64,000 bases of DNA from CAYSCW01 sp964449165 (GCA_964449165.1 CAYVAT010000008.1:1-64000), one strand, 5' to 3'. Shown: positions 36,351-43,687, counted from the first letter of the stretch. The notes: a model not told the origin generated them from the sequence alone. Translations and numbers: made by a program.

Positions 36351-36554
36351 TCAGACTTTATCCTTGTAAATGGAGATAAATCTTCGAAGAGATCGGTCGT
36401 AGGTTTTCTCTACATCATCGGGAAAAAGACAGGCAGGAAGTTCGTCCATATTCCAGTGATATTGGATGCATTCGCAGCAGACGCCTTTTCGGCTGCACGG
36501 TTCCCAGGTGCAGTTACAGCTTTCCAGGTTTTTTTCTTCTTTACATTCTTTCAT
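36351..36554 (-). CDS. DUF6485 cysteine-rich small protein
   Basis: 67-aa protein with seven cysteines, six of them in the first 29 residues (C4, C13, C15, C20, C26, C27, C29), then the pattern YHWNMDELPACLFP and EKTYDRSLRRFI typical of DUF6485. The cysteine spacing suggests a zinc or Fe-S site. Found in anaerobes, often beside Fe-S genes. Start has AAGGAG at 6 nt. Tightly followed by the radical SAM gene. Confidence 0.78.
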   Translation of the reverse strand: MKECKEEKNLESCNCTWEPCSRKGVCCECIQYHWNMDELPACLFPDDVEKTYDRSLRRFISIYKDKV

Positions 36555-36581
36555 GTCTGACTCCTTATAGAATGCCGGAAG

Positions 36582-37082
36582 CTAGGTTCTTCTGTAGTGC
36601 TTTTTCCATGGCGCTTTTTTCTGGAAAAGATAATCGGCCAGAGCCCTTTGTAGAGTTTCCGAAGCCAACTGAGCGCAATGGATATCGGATTCCGGAAGCC
36701 CCCCAAGACGTTTGAGGATTTCATCAGCGCTGATCAGAGCGAGTGCTTGAGTGAAGGTTTTGTTCTTGACTGCTTCGCTGGCCACGCTCCCACAAACAAT
36801 GGTGGTGCCGCAGCCGTCTGTTTGAAAAGTGCATTCGGCAATCCGATCATCCTTCATCCTGACAAACATCTCCATGGTGTCGCCGCAAGAACCTTTGACT
36901 TGGGCGTATCCATCAGGGTTTTCCATCTTGCTGAAGTTACGGGGATTCTGCCAATGGTCGATGACGATTTCAGAGTACTCCTTCCTGATCTGTTTCATGA
37001 TTTGTTCTTGGAGTTGGCGGGCAAATTCTTCGAGATCTACCTCTGTTTCCATTTTTTTTGTTTCATTATTTTTTTTGGCCAT
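36582..37082 (-). CDS. IscU/NifU-N-like iron-sulfur scaffold protein
   Basis: 166-aa protein with an N-terminal helical extension (residues 1-35) and an IscU fold. The three scaffold cysteines are present: C66 in GSCGD (with D68), C91 in DGCGTT and C136 in HCAQL; a further C97 sits in VCGS. This residue set can hold a transient [2Fe-2S] cluster. In family knowledge this short divergent type occurs in anaerobes apart from iscS. Start ATG 37082 is preferred; an upstream in-frame extension would enter the MBL gene. Sits between the MBL and DUF6485 genes. Confidence 0.83.
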   Translation of the reverse strand: MAKKNNETKKMETEVDLEEFARQLQEQIMKQIRKEYSEIVIDHWQNPRNFSKMENPDGYAQVKGSCGDTMEMFVRMKDDRIAECTFQTDGCGTTIVCGSVASEAVKNKTFTQALALISADEILKRLGGLPESDIHCAQLASETLQRALADYLFQKKAPWKKHYRRT

Positions 37083-37102
37083 CTTAATAATTATCCAGGA
37101 CT

Positions 37103-37753
37103 TTATTGGATCTGGATCTTTGCTCCTGCGCCTATTTTCAGGAAATCGTCCTTGTATTCCTGAGCAAAAAACTCTCGAGTCTCGTCTCCGGAACAATGGC
37201 AGGGGGCCACTCTTTTTACACCTAGTTCGCGGAACTTGTCTATGATGCTTTTTGTTTCTGCTTTATCGAAACCAGTCATGTGGAAACCTCCAAGGGCTAG
37301 ATAAACATCCTTGTTGAGGAATCCTTTCGCTTTGGCGATGATGTTCACAATCCTGGGATGAGCGCATCCTGTCATCAAAACCAAACCCTTATCTGTATCC
37401 AAGATTAGGGATTGTTCCCTGATCCATCCTTGAATGACTCCTGTAGTATAAGCCCCGCGGCAGATCTGTTGGAAGGATTCCACGTCCATGATCTTGGCGC
37501 CTTTTTTTCTCACCATGTCCTTGAAACTGGAGGAAAAGAATGCAGGGAGCCAAACTTCGACATTTGAGTTTTTTCCAAGAAGGGCTTCCAATCCTCCTGT
37601 GTGATCCTTATGATCATGTGAAAGGACGACATAATCNNNNNNNNNNNNNNNNNNNNNNNNNNNNNNNNNNNNNNNNNNNNNNNNNNNNNNNNNNNNNNNN
37701 NNNNNNNNNNNNNNNNNNNNNNNNNNNNNNNNNNNNAAAATGAGAGTTTTCAT
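37103..37753 (-). CDS. MBL-fold metallohydrolase, N-terminal region in gap
   Basis: Metallo-beta-lactamase-fold protein. The start MKTLI is visible at 37753; the next part is lost in a 100-N gap, after which DYVVLSHDHKDHTGG gives the HxHxDH metal motif, then MTGCAHPRIVNII, GGFHMTGF and APCHCSGDE. Resembles the 7,8-dihydropterin-6-methyl-4-(beta-D-ribofuranosyl)-aminobenzene-5'-phosphate synthase-like branch. In that branch about 55 residues separate the start from HDHKDH, so the true gap is probably about 150-170 bp, not 100. Placement among NifX, Mrp and scaffold genes is typical in anaerobes. Confidence 0.8.
   Translation of the reverse strand: MKTLIXXXXXXXXXXXXXXXXXXXXXXXXXXXXXXXXXXDYVVLSHDHKDHTGGLEALLGKNSNVEVWLPAFFSSSFKDMVRKKGAKIMDVESFQQICRGAYTTGVIQGWIREQSLILDTDKGLVLMTGCAHPRIVNIIAKAKGFLNKDVYLALGGFHMTGFDKAETKSIIDKFRELGVKRVAPCHCSGDETREFFAQEYKDDFLKIGAGAKIQIQ
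37637..37736. other. 100-N scaffold gap inside the MBL-fold gene
   Basis: Exactly 100 N. Unlike the gap at 34346, the two sides share no sequence, so real bases are missing. 100 is probably a placeholder length. Confidence 0.9.
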
Positions 37754-37860
37754 TTTCTTCCCTTCCAGTTATTTCCACCTCTATTCCATAAATGAACACA
37801 GTTGATGTTTGGCAGGCTGAGTCAAAGTTGCTTTTTCCAGACTGAGCTAGATCTCCAGGA

Positions 37861-38106
37861 TCAGTCTCTTCGGCAGGCAGTTCCGTCAGAGCAGGGAGGA
37901 GTATCGCATCGTTCTTCTCTTCCGCAGCAGGTCGTCTGGCGGCCAGATAATCCCCCGTTGATGACAGCAGAAGGGGCGGAGAATACCTTCTTGAGGTTAT
38001 GGCTTTGGCAATGGGAGCAGATGAGGTTAATCTTCTCCTGGGAAGACTGAACAAAGACTTCTATGGTCTTTCCACAGTTCTGGCATTTATATTCATAGAT
38101 GGGCAT
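37861..38106 (-). CDS. FmdB-family zinc ribbon protein
   Basis: 81-aa protein. Starts MPIYEYKCQNCGKTIEVF, the FmdB/CxxC_CXXC_SSSS signature, with the second knuckle CSHC. The C-terminal tail is Cys-rich (TTCCGREERCDTPPC and one more Cys) and could bind metal too. FmdB-type proteins are putative regulators named from an amide/formamidase operon; role here unknown. Begins 3 bp after the preceding zinc-ribbon gene. Confidence 0.85.
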   Translation of the reverse strand: MPIYEYKCQNCGKTIEVFVQSSQEKINLICSHCQSHNLKKVFSAPSAVINGGLSGRQTTCCGREERCDTPPCSDGTACRRD

Positions 38107-38109
38107 TGT

Positions 38110-38292
38110 TCAGCCTTCTCGAGTCATTTTGGTCCCGCACTTGGGATAGGATCTCTGATAACATGGTTTTCCTCTTTGATGAGCAACCCTGGCTCCACAG
38201 GAAGGGCAGACGCATGTGCCGCCGGGACCGAATCCTCTTCCGCCCCCTTGGCCTCTTCCTCCTCCGCGGCCTTGTCCTGGTCCTTCTTGCAT
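38110..38292 (-). CDS. Small Gly-rich zinc-ribbon protein
   Basis: 60-aa protein: a Gly/Arg/Gln-rich head (residues 1-25), then CVCPSCGARVAHQRGKPC and YPKCGTKM. As I recall, related proteins of this kind have CPKCG at the last knuckle; here the first of those Cys is Tyr (TAT codon), so the second half-site lacks a ligand. Start has AAAGGAG at 7 nt. Sits between Mrp and FmdB genes in the cofactor cluster. Confidence 0.72.
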   Translation of the reverse strand: MQEGPGQGRGGGRGQGGGRGFGPGGTCVCPSCGARVAHQRGKPCYQRSYPKCGTKMTREG

Positions 38293-38320
38293 TCTTTTCT
38301 CCTTTCTAAATCATGAGGTT

Positions 38321-39121
38321 TCATCCTTTTGGATGGATGATTTTTTCCACGATGTCCATGAAGGCCCGGCTTGCTTCAGAGTCAGGGTTATCGGCGATAA
38401 AAGGCTTTCCTTCGTCTCCAGAGGAAACGATTTGAGGATCGAATGGAATCTTTCCCAAGAAGGGAATCCCCAACTCCAGGGCAGCTCTTTTTCCACCGCC
38501 TTCCTTAAAGATATCTATCCGTTTTCCACAATGGGGGCAGATCATTCCGCTCATGTTCTCGATGATTCCCAGGATCTTGAGGTTAAGCCTTTGGGCAAAA
38601 GCAACCGCTTTCCGCGAGTCTAGGAGAGAAACCTCTTGTGGGGTGGTCACCACAACAGCTCCAGTAGCAGGAATCAACTGGGCAACAGAAAGGGGCTCGT
38701 CCCCTGTACCTGGGGGCGAATCGATGATGAGCCAATCCAATTCCCCCCAATCGACATCACTGAGGAACTGTTGGATGGCTTTCATCTTCATGGGCCCCCG
38801 CCAGATGACAGGTAAATTAGGATCTTGGAGAAGAAATGACATGGAGATCAGTTTCAGGTTCTCATTGACTTCGACAGCTTTGATCCCTTGTGGCGAAATA
38901 TCCAATTTCTTGTCCTCGACACCAAGAATCTTGGCCAGATCTGGGCCGTGAATATCCACATCCATCAGTCCCACCTTGAGCTTTTTAAGTGCTGCGGCCA
39001 AGGCGAGGTTGGCAGCTACCGTGCTTTTTCCCACTCCTCCCTTCCCGCTGAAGACGAGGAGCCTGTTTTTAATCTTGGCTAAAGCCTGTGTAACCTTTGC
39101 TTCTTGTTCCTTAACACTCAT
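38321..39121 (-). CDS. Mrp/NBP35-family Fe-S carrier ATPase
   Basis: 266-aa P-loop protein of the MinD/Mrp branch. Deviant Walker A GKGGVGKST (residues 26-34), DVDIHGPD, switch region IIDSPPGTGDEPLS, and the C-terminal CPHCG motif whose two Cys can bridge a [4Fe-4S] cluster in the dimer. It lacks the N-terminal DUF59 domain of long Mrp proteins. Role: ATP-dependent Fe-S carrier or scaffold. Overlaps the double NifX gene as ATGA, so the two are translationally coupled. Confidence 0.9.
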   Translation of the reverse strand: MSVKEQEAKVTQALAKIKNRLLVFSGKGGVGKSTVAANLALAAALKKLKVGLMDVDIHGPDLAKILGVEDKKLDISPQGIKAVEVNENLKLISMSFLLQDPNLPVIWRGPMKMKAIQQFLSDVDWGELDWLIIDSPPGTGDEPLSVAQLIPATGAVVVTTPQEVSLLDSRKAVAFAQRLNLKILGIIENMSGMICPHCGKRIDIFKEGGGKRAALELGIPFLGKIPFDPQIVSSGDEGKPFIADNPDSEASRAFMDIVEKIIHPKG

Positions 39122-39831
39122 CGGTCTTCTTCTGATTTGTACTGAGAAAGGATTTCCCTGACACTCCCGCTCAATCCTGTGATGATCCTGATACCCGCTG
39201 AATCAAGAACTCTTTGGGCATTAGGGCCGCACTGGCCAGTGAGGACAGCGCCCACATCTTTGCTGGATATAAGTTGGGCTGTCTGGATTCCTGCCCCTTG
39301 AGAAGCCTCGGTATGGGGATTTCGAAGAGCCTCATAATCGAGTGTTTCAGGATCGATGATTAAAAAATAACGGGCTCTGCCGAAGCTAGGATCTAATTCA
39401 GCCTCTAGATCGTATCCTTGAGCTGTTATGCAGATCTTTTTTCCTTTTGGATGTGTAAGAGGATGGGGGGAGTGTGAGGGGAGATGTTGATCACCATGGT
39501 GTTTGTGCCCGCATAAATCCTCTCCTGCTTTAAGCTCCTGTATTGCGAATTTTTGGATAACATCATCCACAGGTCCCTGGACTCCGATGATGGTTTGGAT
39601 ATTCTTCTCAGCAAAGAGTCCTTGCGCCCGGGGACCCATGCCTCCAGCGATGATGAAACTGACACCCTTCTCTGAAAGAAATTGAGGAAGGAAACCAGGC
39701 TGATGACCCGGGTTAGAAATTTCCTCTCGATTGAGAATTTTCCCCTCGTTAATTTCGATAATAGTATAGGATGCACAGCGTCCGAAATGGGCTGAAACAT
39801 ATCCCTGGTCAGTAGAGATGGCAACTTTCAT
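39118..39831 (-). CDS. Double NifX/NifB-like cofactor-binding protein with His-rich linker
   Basis: 237-aa protein with two dinitrogenase-iron-molybdenum-cofactor-type domains. Domain 1 (about 1-105) has SAHFGRCASYTIIEI and GGMGPRAQGLF; domain 2 (about 130-235) has DPSFGRARYFLIID and TGQCGPNAQRVLDSAGI. The linker at 109-127 holds seven His in 19 residues. Family members (NifX, NafY, NifB C-domain, orange protein) bind Fe-S or Mo-Cu-S clusters. No nitrogenase genes are in the window, so another cofactor is more likely. Start has AAAGGAG at about 7 nt. Confidence 0.85.
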   Translation of the reverse strand: MKVAISTDQGYVSAHFGRCASYTIIEINEGKILNREEISNPGHQPGFLPQFLSEKGVSFIIAGGMGPRAQGLFAEKNIQTIIGVQGPVDDVIQKFAIQELKAGEDLCGHKHHGDQHLPSHSPHPLTHPKGKKICITAQGYDLEAELDPSFGRARYFLIIDPETLDYEALRNPHTEASQGAGIQTAQLISSKDVGAVLTGQCGPNAQRVLDSAGIRIITGLSGSVREILSQYKSEEDR

Positions 39832-39889
39832 CCTTATCTCCTTTCGCTCGTTCCAACTGGTCGAAATCTAGCTAATGAAAAGCATCATT

Positions 39890-40543
39890 CTATTCGTTTT
39901 TCTCCAATTCTTCAATCTTTTTTGAGATGTTATCCAGATGCTTGCGGAGGAGTTCAGCCTGTTGTTTAAGGTGTTTCAATTCATCTTCGGGTGGTATTTG
40001 AGACATATTGTAAGGGGATGGAGGCATGCCCGGGGTTTGTGGAAAGGGGCCGTATCCCATACCAAAACCCATGCCTTGACCTCTTCCTCGACCCATACCG
40101 CCTCCTTGTCTACCTCCCATGCCTCTGCCCATCCCCCCTCCCATTCCGGGACCCGGGCCCATAGGCTGGCCCTGCCCCATTCCCATACCAGAGTGGGGAG
40201 GAGCGTTGGGTTGAGTTGTGGAGCGAAGTTTTCCGGATTTGTATTCCTTGACAGCTCCTTCGGCAGTGCCAGAAATGCCGACGAACACCTCAACACCAGC
40301 AGCTTGAAGTGTCTGGAAGGCATTAGGGCCACAGCTTCCGGTTAACAGTGTTTGTGCTCCTTTGTTAGCCACCATTTGAGCAGCCTGGATACCGGCACCG
40401 CTGGCGGTTGCGACATTGGGATTTTCAACAGCTTCGAACTCCATGGACTCAGGATCTACGAATAGAAAATAGGGGCATCTCCCGAATCGGGGATCGACCG
40501 GGCTGGAAAGAGTCGGCGATGAAGCTGAAATCGCAATCTTCAT
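39890..40543 (-). CDS. NifX/NifB-like protein fused to DUF5320-type coiled-coil tail
   Basis: 217-aa protein. The N-terminal domain (about 1-110) is NifX/NifB-like with DPRFGRCPYFLFVD and TGSCGPNAFQTLQAAGV. The middle (about 115-175) is very rich in Gly and Met; the end (about 183-217) is a coiled coil ending KKIEELEKNE that closely resembles the tails of the two neighbouring small proteins. Probably binds a metal cofactor and docks through its tail. Overlaps the upstream gene by 4 bp. Confidence 0.82.
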   Translation of the reverse strand: MKIAISASSPTLSSPVDPRFGRCPYFLFVDPESMEFEAVENPNVATASGAGIQAAQMVANKGAQTLLTGSCGPNAFQTLQAAGVEVFVGISGTAEGAVKEYKSGKLRSTTQPNAPPHSGMGMGQGQPMGPGPGMGGGMGRGMGGRQGGGMGRGRGQGMGFGMGYGPFPQTPGMPPSPYNMSQIPPEDELKHLKQQAELLRKHLDNISKKIEELEKNE

Positions 40544-40902
40544 TCCTTTTCTCCCTTCAGCTCTTCGATCCTTTTTTCTATGGAAGCCAGTTCTTCCTTG
40601 AGTTGTTGGGCTTCAGCCTTGAGGAAATTGAGTTCCTGCTCGGGAGTCAACTCTGTCGCTCCCCAAGGATCGTAAGGGGTGGCAAATCCTGGTTGAGGGA
40701 AACCGGGCCCAGGAGAGAAGGGAATCTGGCCCGTCTGCCAAGCATAGTTCATCTGAGGATTGGGCCATGTGCCGTGGAGTAAGTACTGTGCAGCAGGGCC
40801 AAGCCCCGTAGGGCTTCTTCCCAGCCATCCTGGAGAAAAGCCGAACCTCATCCAACCTGGAAGCCCGGTCATATTGTACATCCATCTGTATCTTCGTCTC
40901 AT
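40540..40902 (-). CDS. DUF5320-like small protein with coiled-coil tail
   Basis: 120-aa protein. The N-terminal 80 residues are rich in Gly, Pro, Trp, Tyr and Phe and look disordered or membrane/surface-adhering; the last 35 form a coiled coil ending EKRIEELKGEKE. No cysteine is visible. ATGA overlaps at both ends tie its translation to its neighbours. Function unknown; the family occurs beside NifX-like and Mrp genes in anaerobes. Confidence 0.75.
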   Translation of the reverse strand: MRRRYRWMYNMTGLPGWMRFGFSPGWLGRSPTGLGPAAQYLLHGTWPNPQMNYAWQTGQIPFSPGPGFPQPGFATPYDPWGATELTPEQELNFLKAEAQQLKEELASIEKRIEELKGEKE

Positions 40903-41129
40903 TTTGTCTCCTTCGATTGTTTTTTTAACTCTTCCAGCCTTTTTTTGATCTGAGCAAGCTGGTCTTCGAGCGCACTCGCCTGGTCTTCAAGAAAGACTTT
41001 TTCCTCTTCCTTGGTGAAAAGCCAAGGAGCGGCAGGATAGGCAAAAGGCCAATGAGGAGACCAACCTCTCATCCAATAGGCCATATATGGCCATGCGTAC
41101 CATCCTGTTGGACCCATTCCAAAAGGCAT
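40899..41129 (-). CDS. DUF5320-like small protein with coiled-coil tail
   Basis: 76-aa protein: an aromatic-rich head (PFGMGPTGWYAWPYMAYWMRG) then a coiled coil from about residue 40 ending KKRLEELKKQ. The start at 41129 has a near-perfect AAAGGAGGTG site; a longer in-frame reading to 41258 runs back into the preceding gene and lacks one. Same tail design as the two downstream proteins. Confidence 0.75.
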   Translation of the reverse strand: MPFGMGPTGWYAWPYMAYWMRGWSPHWPFAYPAAPWLFTKEEEKVFLEDQASALEDQLAQIKKRLEELKKQSKETK

Positions 41130-41166
41130 GTGCTTCACCTCCTTTCTAGAGGATTTTGAATATTCC

Positions 41167-41514
41167 TTATTTCTTCTGGCTTTGCGGAGCTGATTCTGGA
41201 AAAGGATATTCGCCTGTTGGGTAAGGATAACCATAGCTATAAGGAAAGGGATAACCAAAGGGAGCTGCGAAGGGATGGCTGTAGGGACTCATAGGAGGAT
41301 AGGGATATCCCCCAAAGCCGAATCCTCCCCGGCGCCATCCGCGACCTCTACCGAATCCTCTTCCAAAACCTCTTCCCATCCCAAATCCAGGGCCGAACCC
41401 AAAGCCAGGGCCTGGATTCATGAATCCGGGATAAGGATATCCTGCACAATAGCCCATGCCTCGGCCGGTCATGGGCCCAAATCCCCACGGTCCTGTTCTA
41501 TCACCTCTTGGCAT
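41167..41514 (-). CDS. DUF5320-family protein
   Basis: 115-aa protein opening with MPRGDRTGPWGFGPMTGRG and YCAG, the DUF5320 signature, followed by Gly/Phe/Arg and Pro/Tyr-rich low-complexity sequence and no coiled coil. Start at 41514 has AAAGGAGGTG 6 nt upstream; an in-frame GTG 9 nt earlier is part of that site. Directly follows the Fur-family gene. Confidence 0.8.
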   Translation of the reverse strand: MPRGDRTGPWGFGPMTGRGMGYCAGYPYPGFMNPGPGFGFGPGFGMGRGFGRGFGRGRGWRRGGFGFGGYPYPPMSPYSHPFAAPFGYPFPYSYGYPYPTGEYPFPESAPQSQKK

Positions 41515-41544
41515 ATTCTTCACCTCCTTTATTCCGTTTTTTGT

Positions 41545-41991
41545 TTATTTGCATTTTTCGCACAATCCGTAGAATTCGATATTGTGGTCTTGAACGCTAA
41601 AATTGTATTTTTGAGCCAAAGTCCTCTCCGTTTTTTTAACCAATTCCAGCTCTTCATCCATAAAATCGCTGTAATCGATGATTCTCCCACATTTTGTGCA
41701 GATCAGATGATGATGATGTTCTTTCCTCTCATCTGATTTTAGCTCATACCTGCTCTGACCCTCCCCGATATCCAATTTGTTGATCAACCTGGCTCTGGCA
41801 AGGAGATCCAGGGTGCGGTAGATTGTTGTCAATCCGATTCCTGGATAGACGCTGTGCAGGGCTGCATAGATTTCCTTAGCACTCAAATGTTTCGAAGTCC
41901 TGCTCAAGAGATTGAGGATAGCTTCCCGAGGGACTGTCCAACGGGACACATATCCCCGGAAATGATGTCTCCATTTATGAGGACCTGGCAT
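41545..41991 (-). CDS. fur: Fur-family metal-responsive regulator
   Basis: 148-aa regulator. N-terminal winged helix (about 10-85) with LSAKEIYAALHSVYPGIGLTTIYRTLDLL; the dimer domain has the HHHHLICTKCGRIIDY metal/zinc motif and a terminal CEKC, giving two CxxC pairs for structural zinc. Fur, PerR or Zur cannot be told apart with certainty; the operon content favours iron. First gene of the long leftward cluster and probably self-regulated through the box in its leader. ATG 41991 chosen; GTG 41997 in frame is possible. Confidence 0.87.
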   Translation of the reverse strand: MPGPHKWRHHFRGYVSRWTVPREAILNLLSRTSKHLSAKEIYAALHSVYPGIGLTTIYRTLDLLARARLINKLDIGEGQSRYELKSDERKEHHHHLICTKCGRIIDYSDFMDEELELVKKTERTLAQKYNFSVQDHNIEFYGLCEKCK

Positions 41992-42004
41992 GATCACTTT
42001 CCTT

Positions 42005-42032
42005 AATGATAATGAAAACCATTTTCAATAAT
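42005..42032. promoter_or_regulatory. Fur-like operator
   Basis: Centre TGAAAACCATTTTCA (42013-42027) is a 7-1-7 inverted repeat with 6 of 7 pairs, flanked by AATGATAA on one side and ATAATAA on the other, as in Fur/PerR boxes. It abuts the -10 hexamer and covers the predicted transcript start. Confidence 0.65.
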
Positions 42033-42061
42033 AATATAGGCGATCTCTTCCGGGAAGTCAA
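42033..42061 (-). promoter_or_regulatory. Sigma-70-type promoter of the Fur/cofactor cluster
   Basis: Minus strand TTGACT (42056-42061), 17-bp spacer, TATATT (42033-42038). The Fur-like operator lies immediately downstream. Confidence 0.68.
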
Positions 42062-42176
42062 GAGATAATTTGCATCAGTGTCTTTTTCATACTGGGCCTG
42101 CAGAGATGACACACAGAAAATATCTTTTCATTCTTGCCTTTTCTTTATATACTGATAGAAAAGACGGAGGAATGGA

Positions 42177-42590
42177 ATGGTCAGGATGGGAAAGAAGGAG
42201 GCTGAAGCTGGCTTGAGGAAGAAGCTCCCTTCTATCGAGACCTTTCCTAATCAATTTCAAGACTATGAGATCAGGATAGATATACCGGAATTCACCTCGG
42301 TCTGTCCCAAAACCGGACTTCCCGACTTTGGAGCCATCACCATTCAATATGTCCCCCATAAACACTGTCTGGAGCTTAAATCGTTAAAGATGTATATCCT
42401 TGCTTACAGGAATATGGGGATCTTTTACGAGAATGCCGTTAACCGCATTCTCGACGATATCGTTGCTGCCTGTCGTCCTGTTTGGGCCACGGTTAGAGGG
42501 GAATTCAACCCAAGAGGAGGGATGAAATCCGTGGTTGAGGCCCGCTTTCCTCGCGCCCGAAAAAGATCCACTCAGACCAAGAGAAAATAA
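42177..42590 (+). CDS. queF: NADPH-dependent 7-cyano-7-deazaguanine reductase
   Basis: 137-aa unimodular QueF (T-fold), reducing preQ0 to preQ1 for queuosine. The catalytic Cys is in FTSVCPKTGLPDFG, the NADPH-binding motif is ELKSLKMYILAYRN and the C-terminal block is WATVRGEFNPRGG. In the B. subtilis type the motif is FHE; here it reads FYE, so the His is Tyr while the Glu is kept. Start 42177 has GGAGG at 6 nt. It is alone on this strand, 4-5 kb from queC, queD and queE. Confidence 0.9.
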   Translation: MVRMGKKEAEAGLRKKLPSIETFPNQFQDYEIRIDIPEFTSVCPKTGLPDFGAITIQYVPHKHCLELKSLKMYILAYRNMGIFYENAVNRILDDIVAACRPVWATVRGEFNPRGGMKSVVEARFPRARKRSTQTKRK

Positions 42591-42681
42591 TTTCCTTCTC
42601 TGTTTATCCTTTTGTGAGCTCTATTAATTCTTTTTCCCTTTTATTCAACTCGCTTATTTACTATAATTCTTTGTTTGCAAG

Positions 42682-43599
42682 ATGGAAGGAAGAGAGAAAT
42701 TCGGTACTTCAGATTTCTTGATGTTTTTGGCTGTGCTTTTCTGGGCGGTAAATTTTTCCTTTATCAAGATAGCGCTCAAGGAGTTATCTCCCTTAAGCTT
42801 TAATGGCATTCGCCTCTTTTTTGCCTCTTTGATTCTTATTCTGGCGCTTCTTTTCAGCCGGGAAGGCCTCTCTGTGAAGCCATCGGATTTTTGGAGACTT
42901 TTCCTATTGGGCCTTGTCGGAAACACCATCTTCCAGATGCTGTTTATCCATGGGTTGAACTGGACAACCGCCTCCAAAACATCCATTGTCATGGCCCTGA
43001 CGCCCGTTTTTGTGGCGCTGCTGAGCTCCCTTTTAAAACAGGAAAAGATCCATTGGGCTGCCTGGATGGGAATCATCATCTCTTTTGTCGGTTTCTACCT
43101 TGTCATCACCAAAGAACATGGACAGTTCCGATTAACATGGCAGTTTATAAGGGGTGATTTGATGATTTTTTTGGGCAACCTCTGCTGGGCTATCTATACT
43201 GTTTTTTCAAGACCTCTTCTAAACAGAATGTCTCCCTTAAAGTTGACCGCTATAACCATGGCCATCGGGGCTCTCTTTTATCTTCCTTTCTCCATTCCTG
43301 ATATGATAAGCCTCCGCTATGCAGATGTTTCTCTAAAGGCCTGGGGCTCTTTGGCCTACTCCTGCCTTTTTGCCTTGGTGATAAGCTATCTGATCTGGTA
43401 TATTTCTGTGAAGAGGGTGGGCAACACTAAGACTGCCATCTACAGCAATCTGACACCTGTTTTCACGGTGATTTTTGCCTACCTTTTCATTTCAGAGACC
43501 GTAACCCTCTTTCAAGCAGCGGGAGCTTTGATCATCTTCGTAGGCGTCTATTTCACTCGCACAGGATACCGTCATTTTGTCAGGAACCGGACGATATAA
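42682..43599 (+). CDS. EamA/DMT-family transporter
   Basis: 305-aa inner-membrane protein with ten hydrophobic helices in two EamA repeats (about 10-140 and 155-295); first helix FLAVLFWAVNFSFIKIAL, repeat 2 starts FLGNLCWAIYTVFSRPLL. Likely exports or imports a small metabolite such as an amino acid; substrate not predictable. A TATAAT at 42662-42667 sits only 15 bp before the ATG and there is no ribosome site, so the mRNA may be nearly leaderless. Confidence 0.85.
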   Translation: MEGREKFGTSDFLMFLAVLFWAVNFSFIKIALKELSPLSFNGIRLFFASLILILALLFSREGLSVKPSDFWRLFLLGLVGNTIFQMLFIHGLNWTTASKTSIVMALTPVFVALLSSLLKQEKIHWAAWMGIIISFVGFYLVITKEHGQFRLTWQFIRGDLMIFLGNLCWAIYTVFSRPLLNRMSPLKLTAITMAIGALFYLPFSIPDMISLRYADVSLKAWGSLAYSCLFALVISYLIWYISVKRVGNTKTAIYSNLTPVFTVIFAYLFISETVTLFQAAGALIIFVGVYFTRTGYRHFVRNRTI

Positions 43600-43638
43600 C
43601 ATTGCCTTTACTGGAGGCTATCGGACGTTGACAAAGGG

Positions 43639-43667
43639 TTGATTTCCGAAGAAAAAGAATATATAAA
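43639..43667 (+). promoter_or_regulatory. Probable promoter of the UbiA-DUF362 operon
   Basis: TTGATT (43639-43644), 17-bp spacer, TATAAA (43662-43667), 20 bp before the start codon. Confidence 0.45.
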
Positions 43668-43687
43668 ATTATTCAATCGAGAGTATC

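Noticed and set aside
36582..41523. Possibility that the NifX/NifU-like genes belong to a nitrogenase cluster
   Set aside because: No nifH, nifD, nifK, nifE, nifN or radical SAM nifB is present, and the proteins are the short types found in non-fixing anaerobes.
42013..42027. PerR or Zur box instead of Fur box
   Set aside because: The repeat fits all three loosely; Fur is named only because the downstream genes handle Fe-S or related cofactors.
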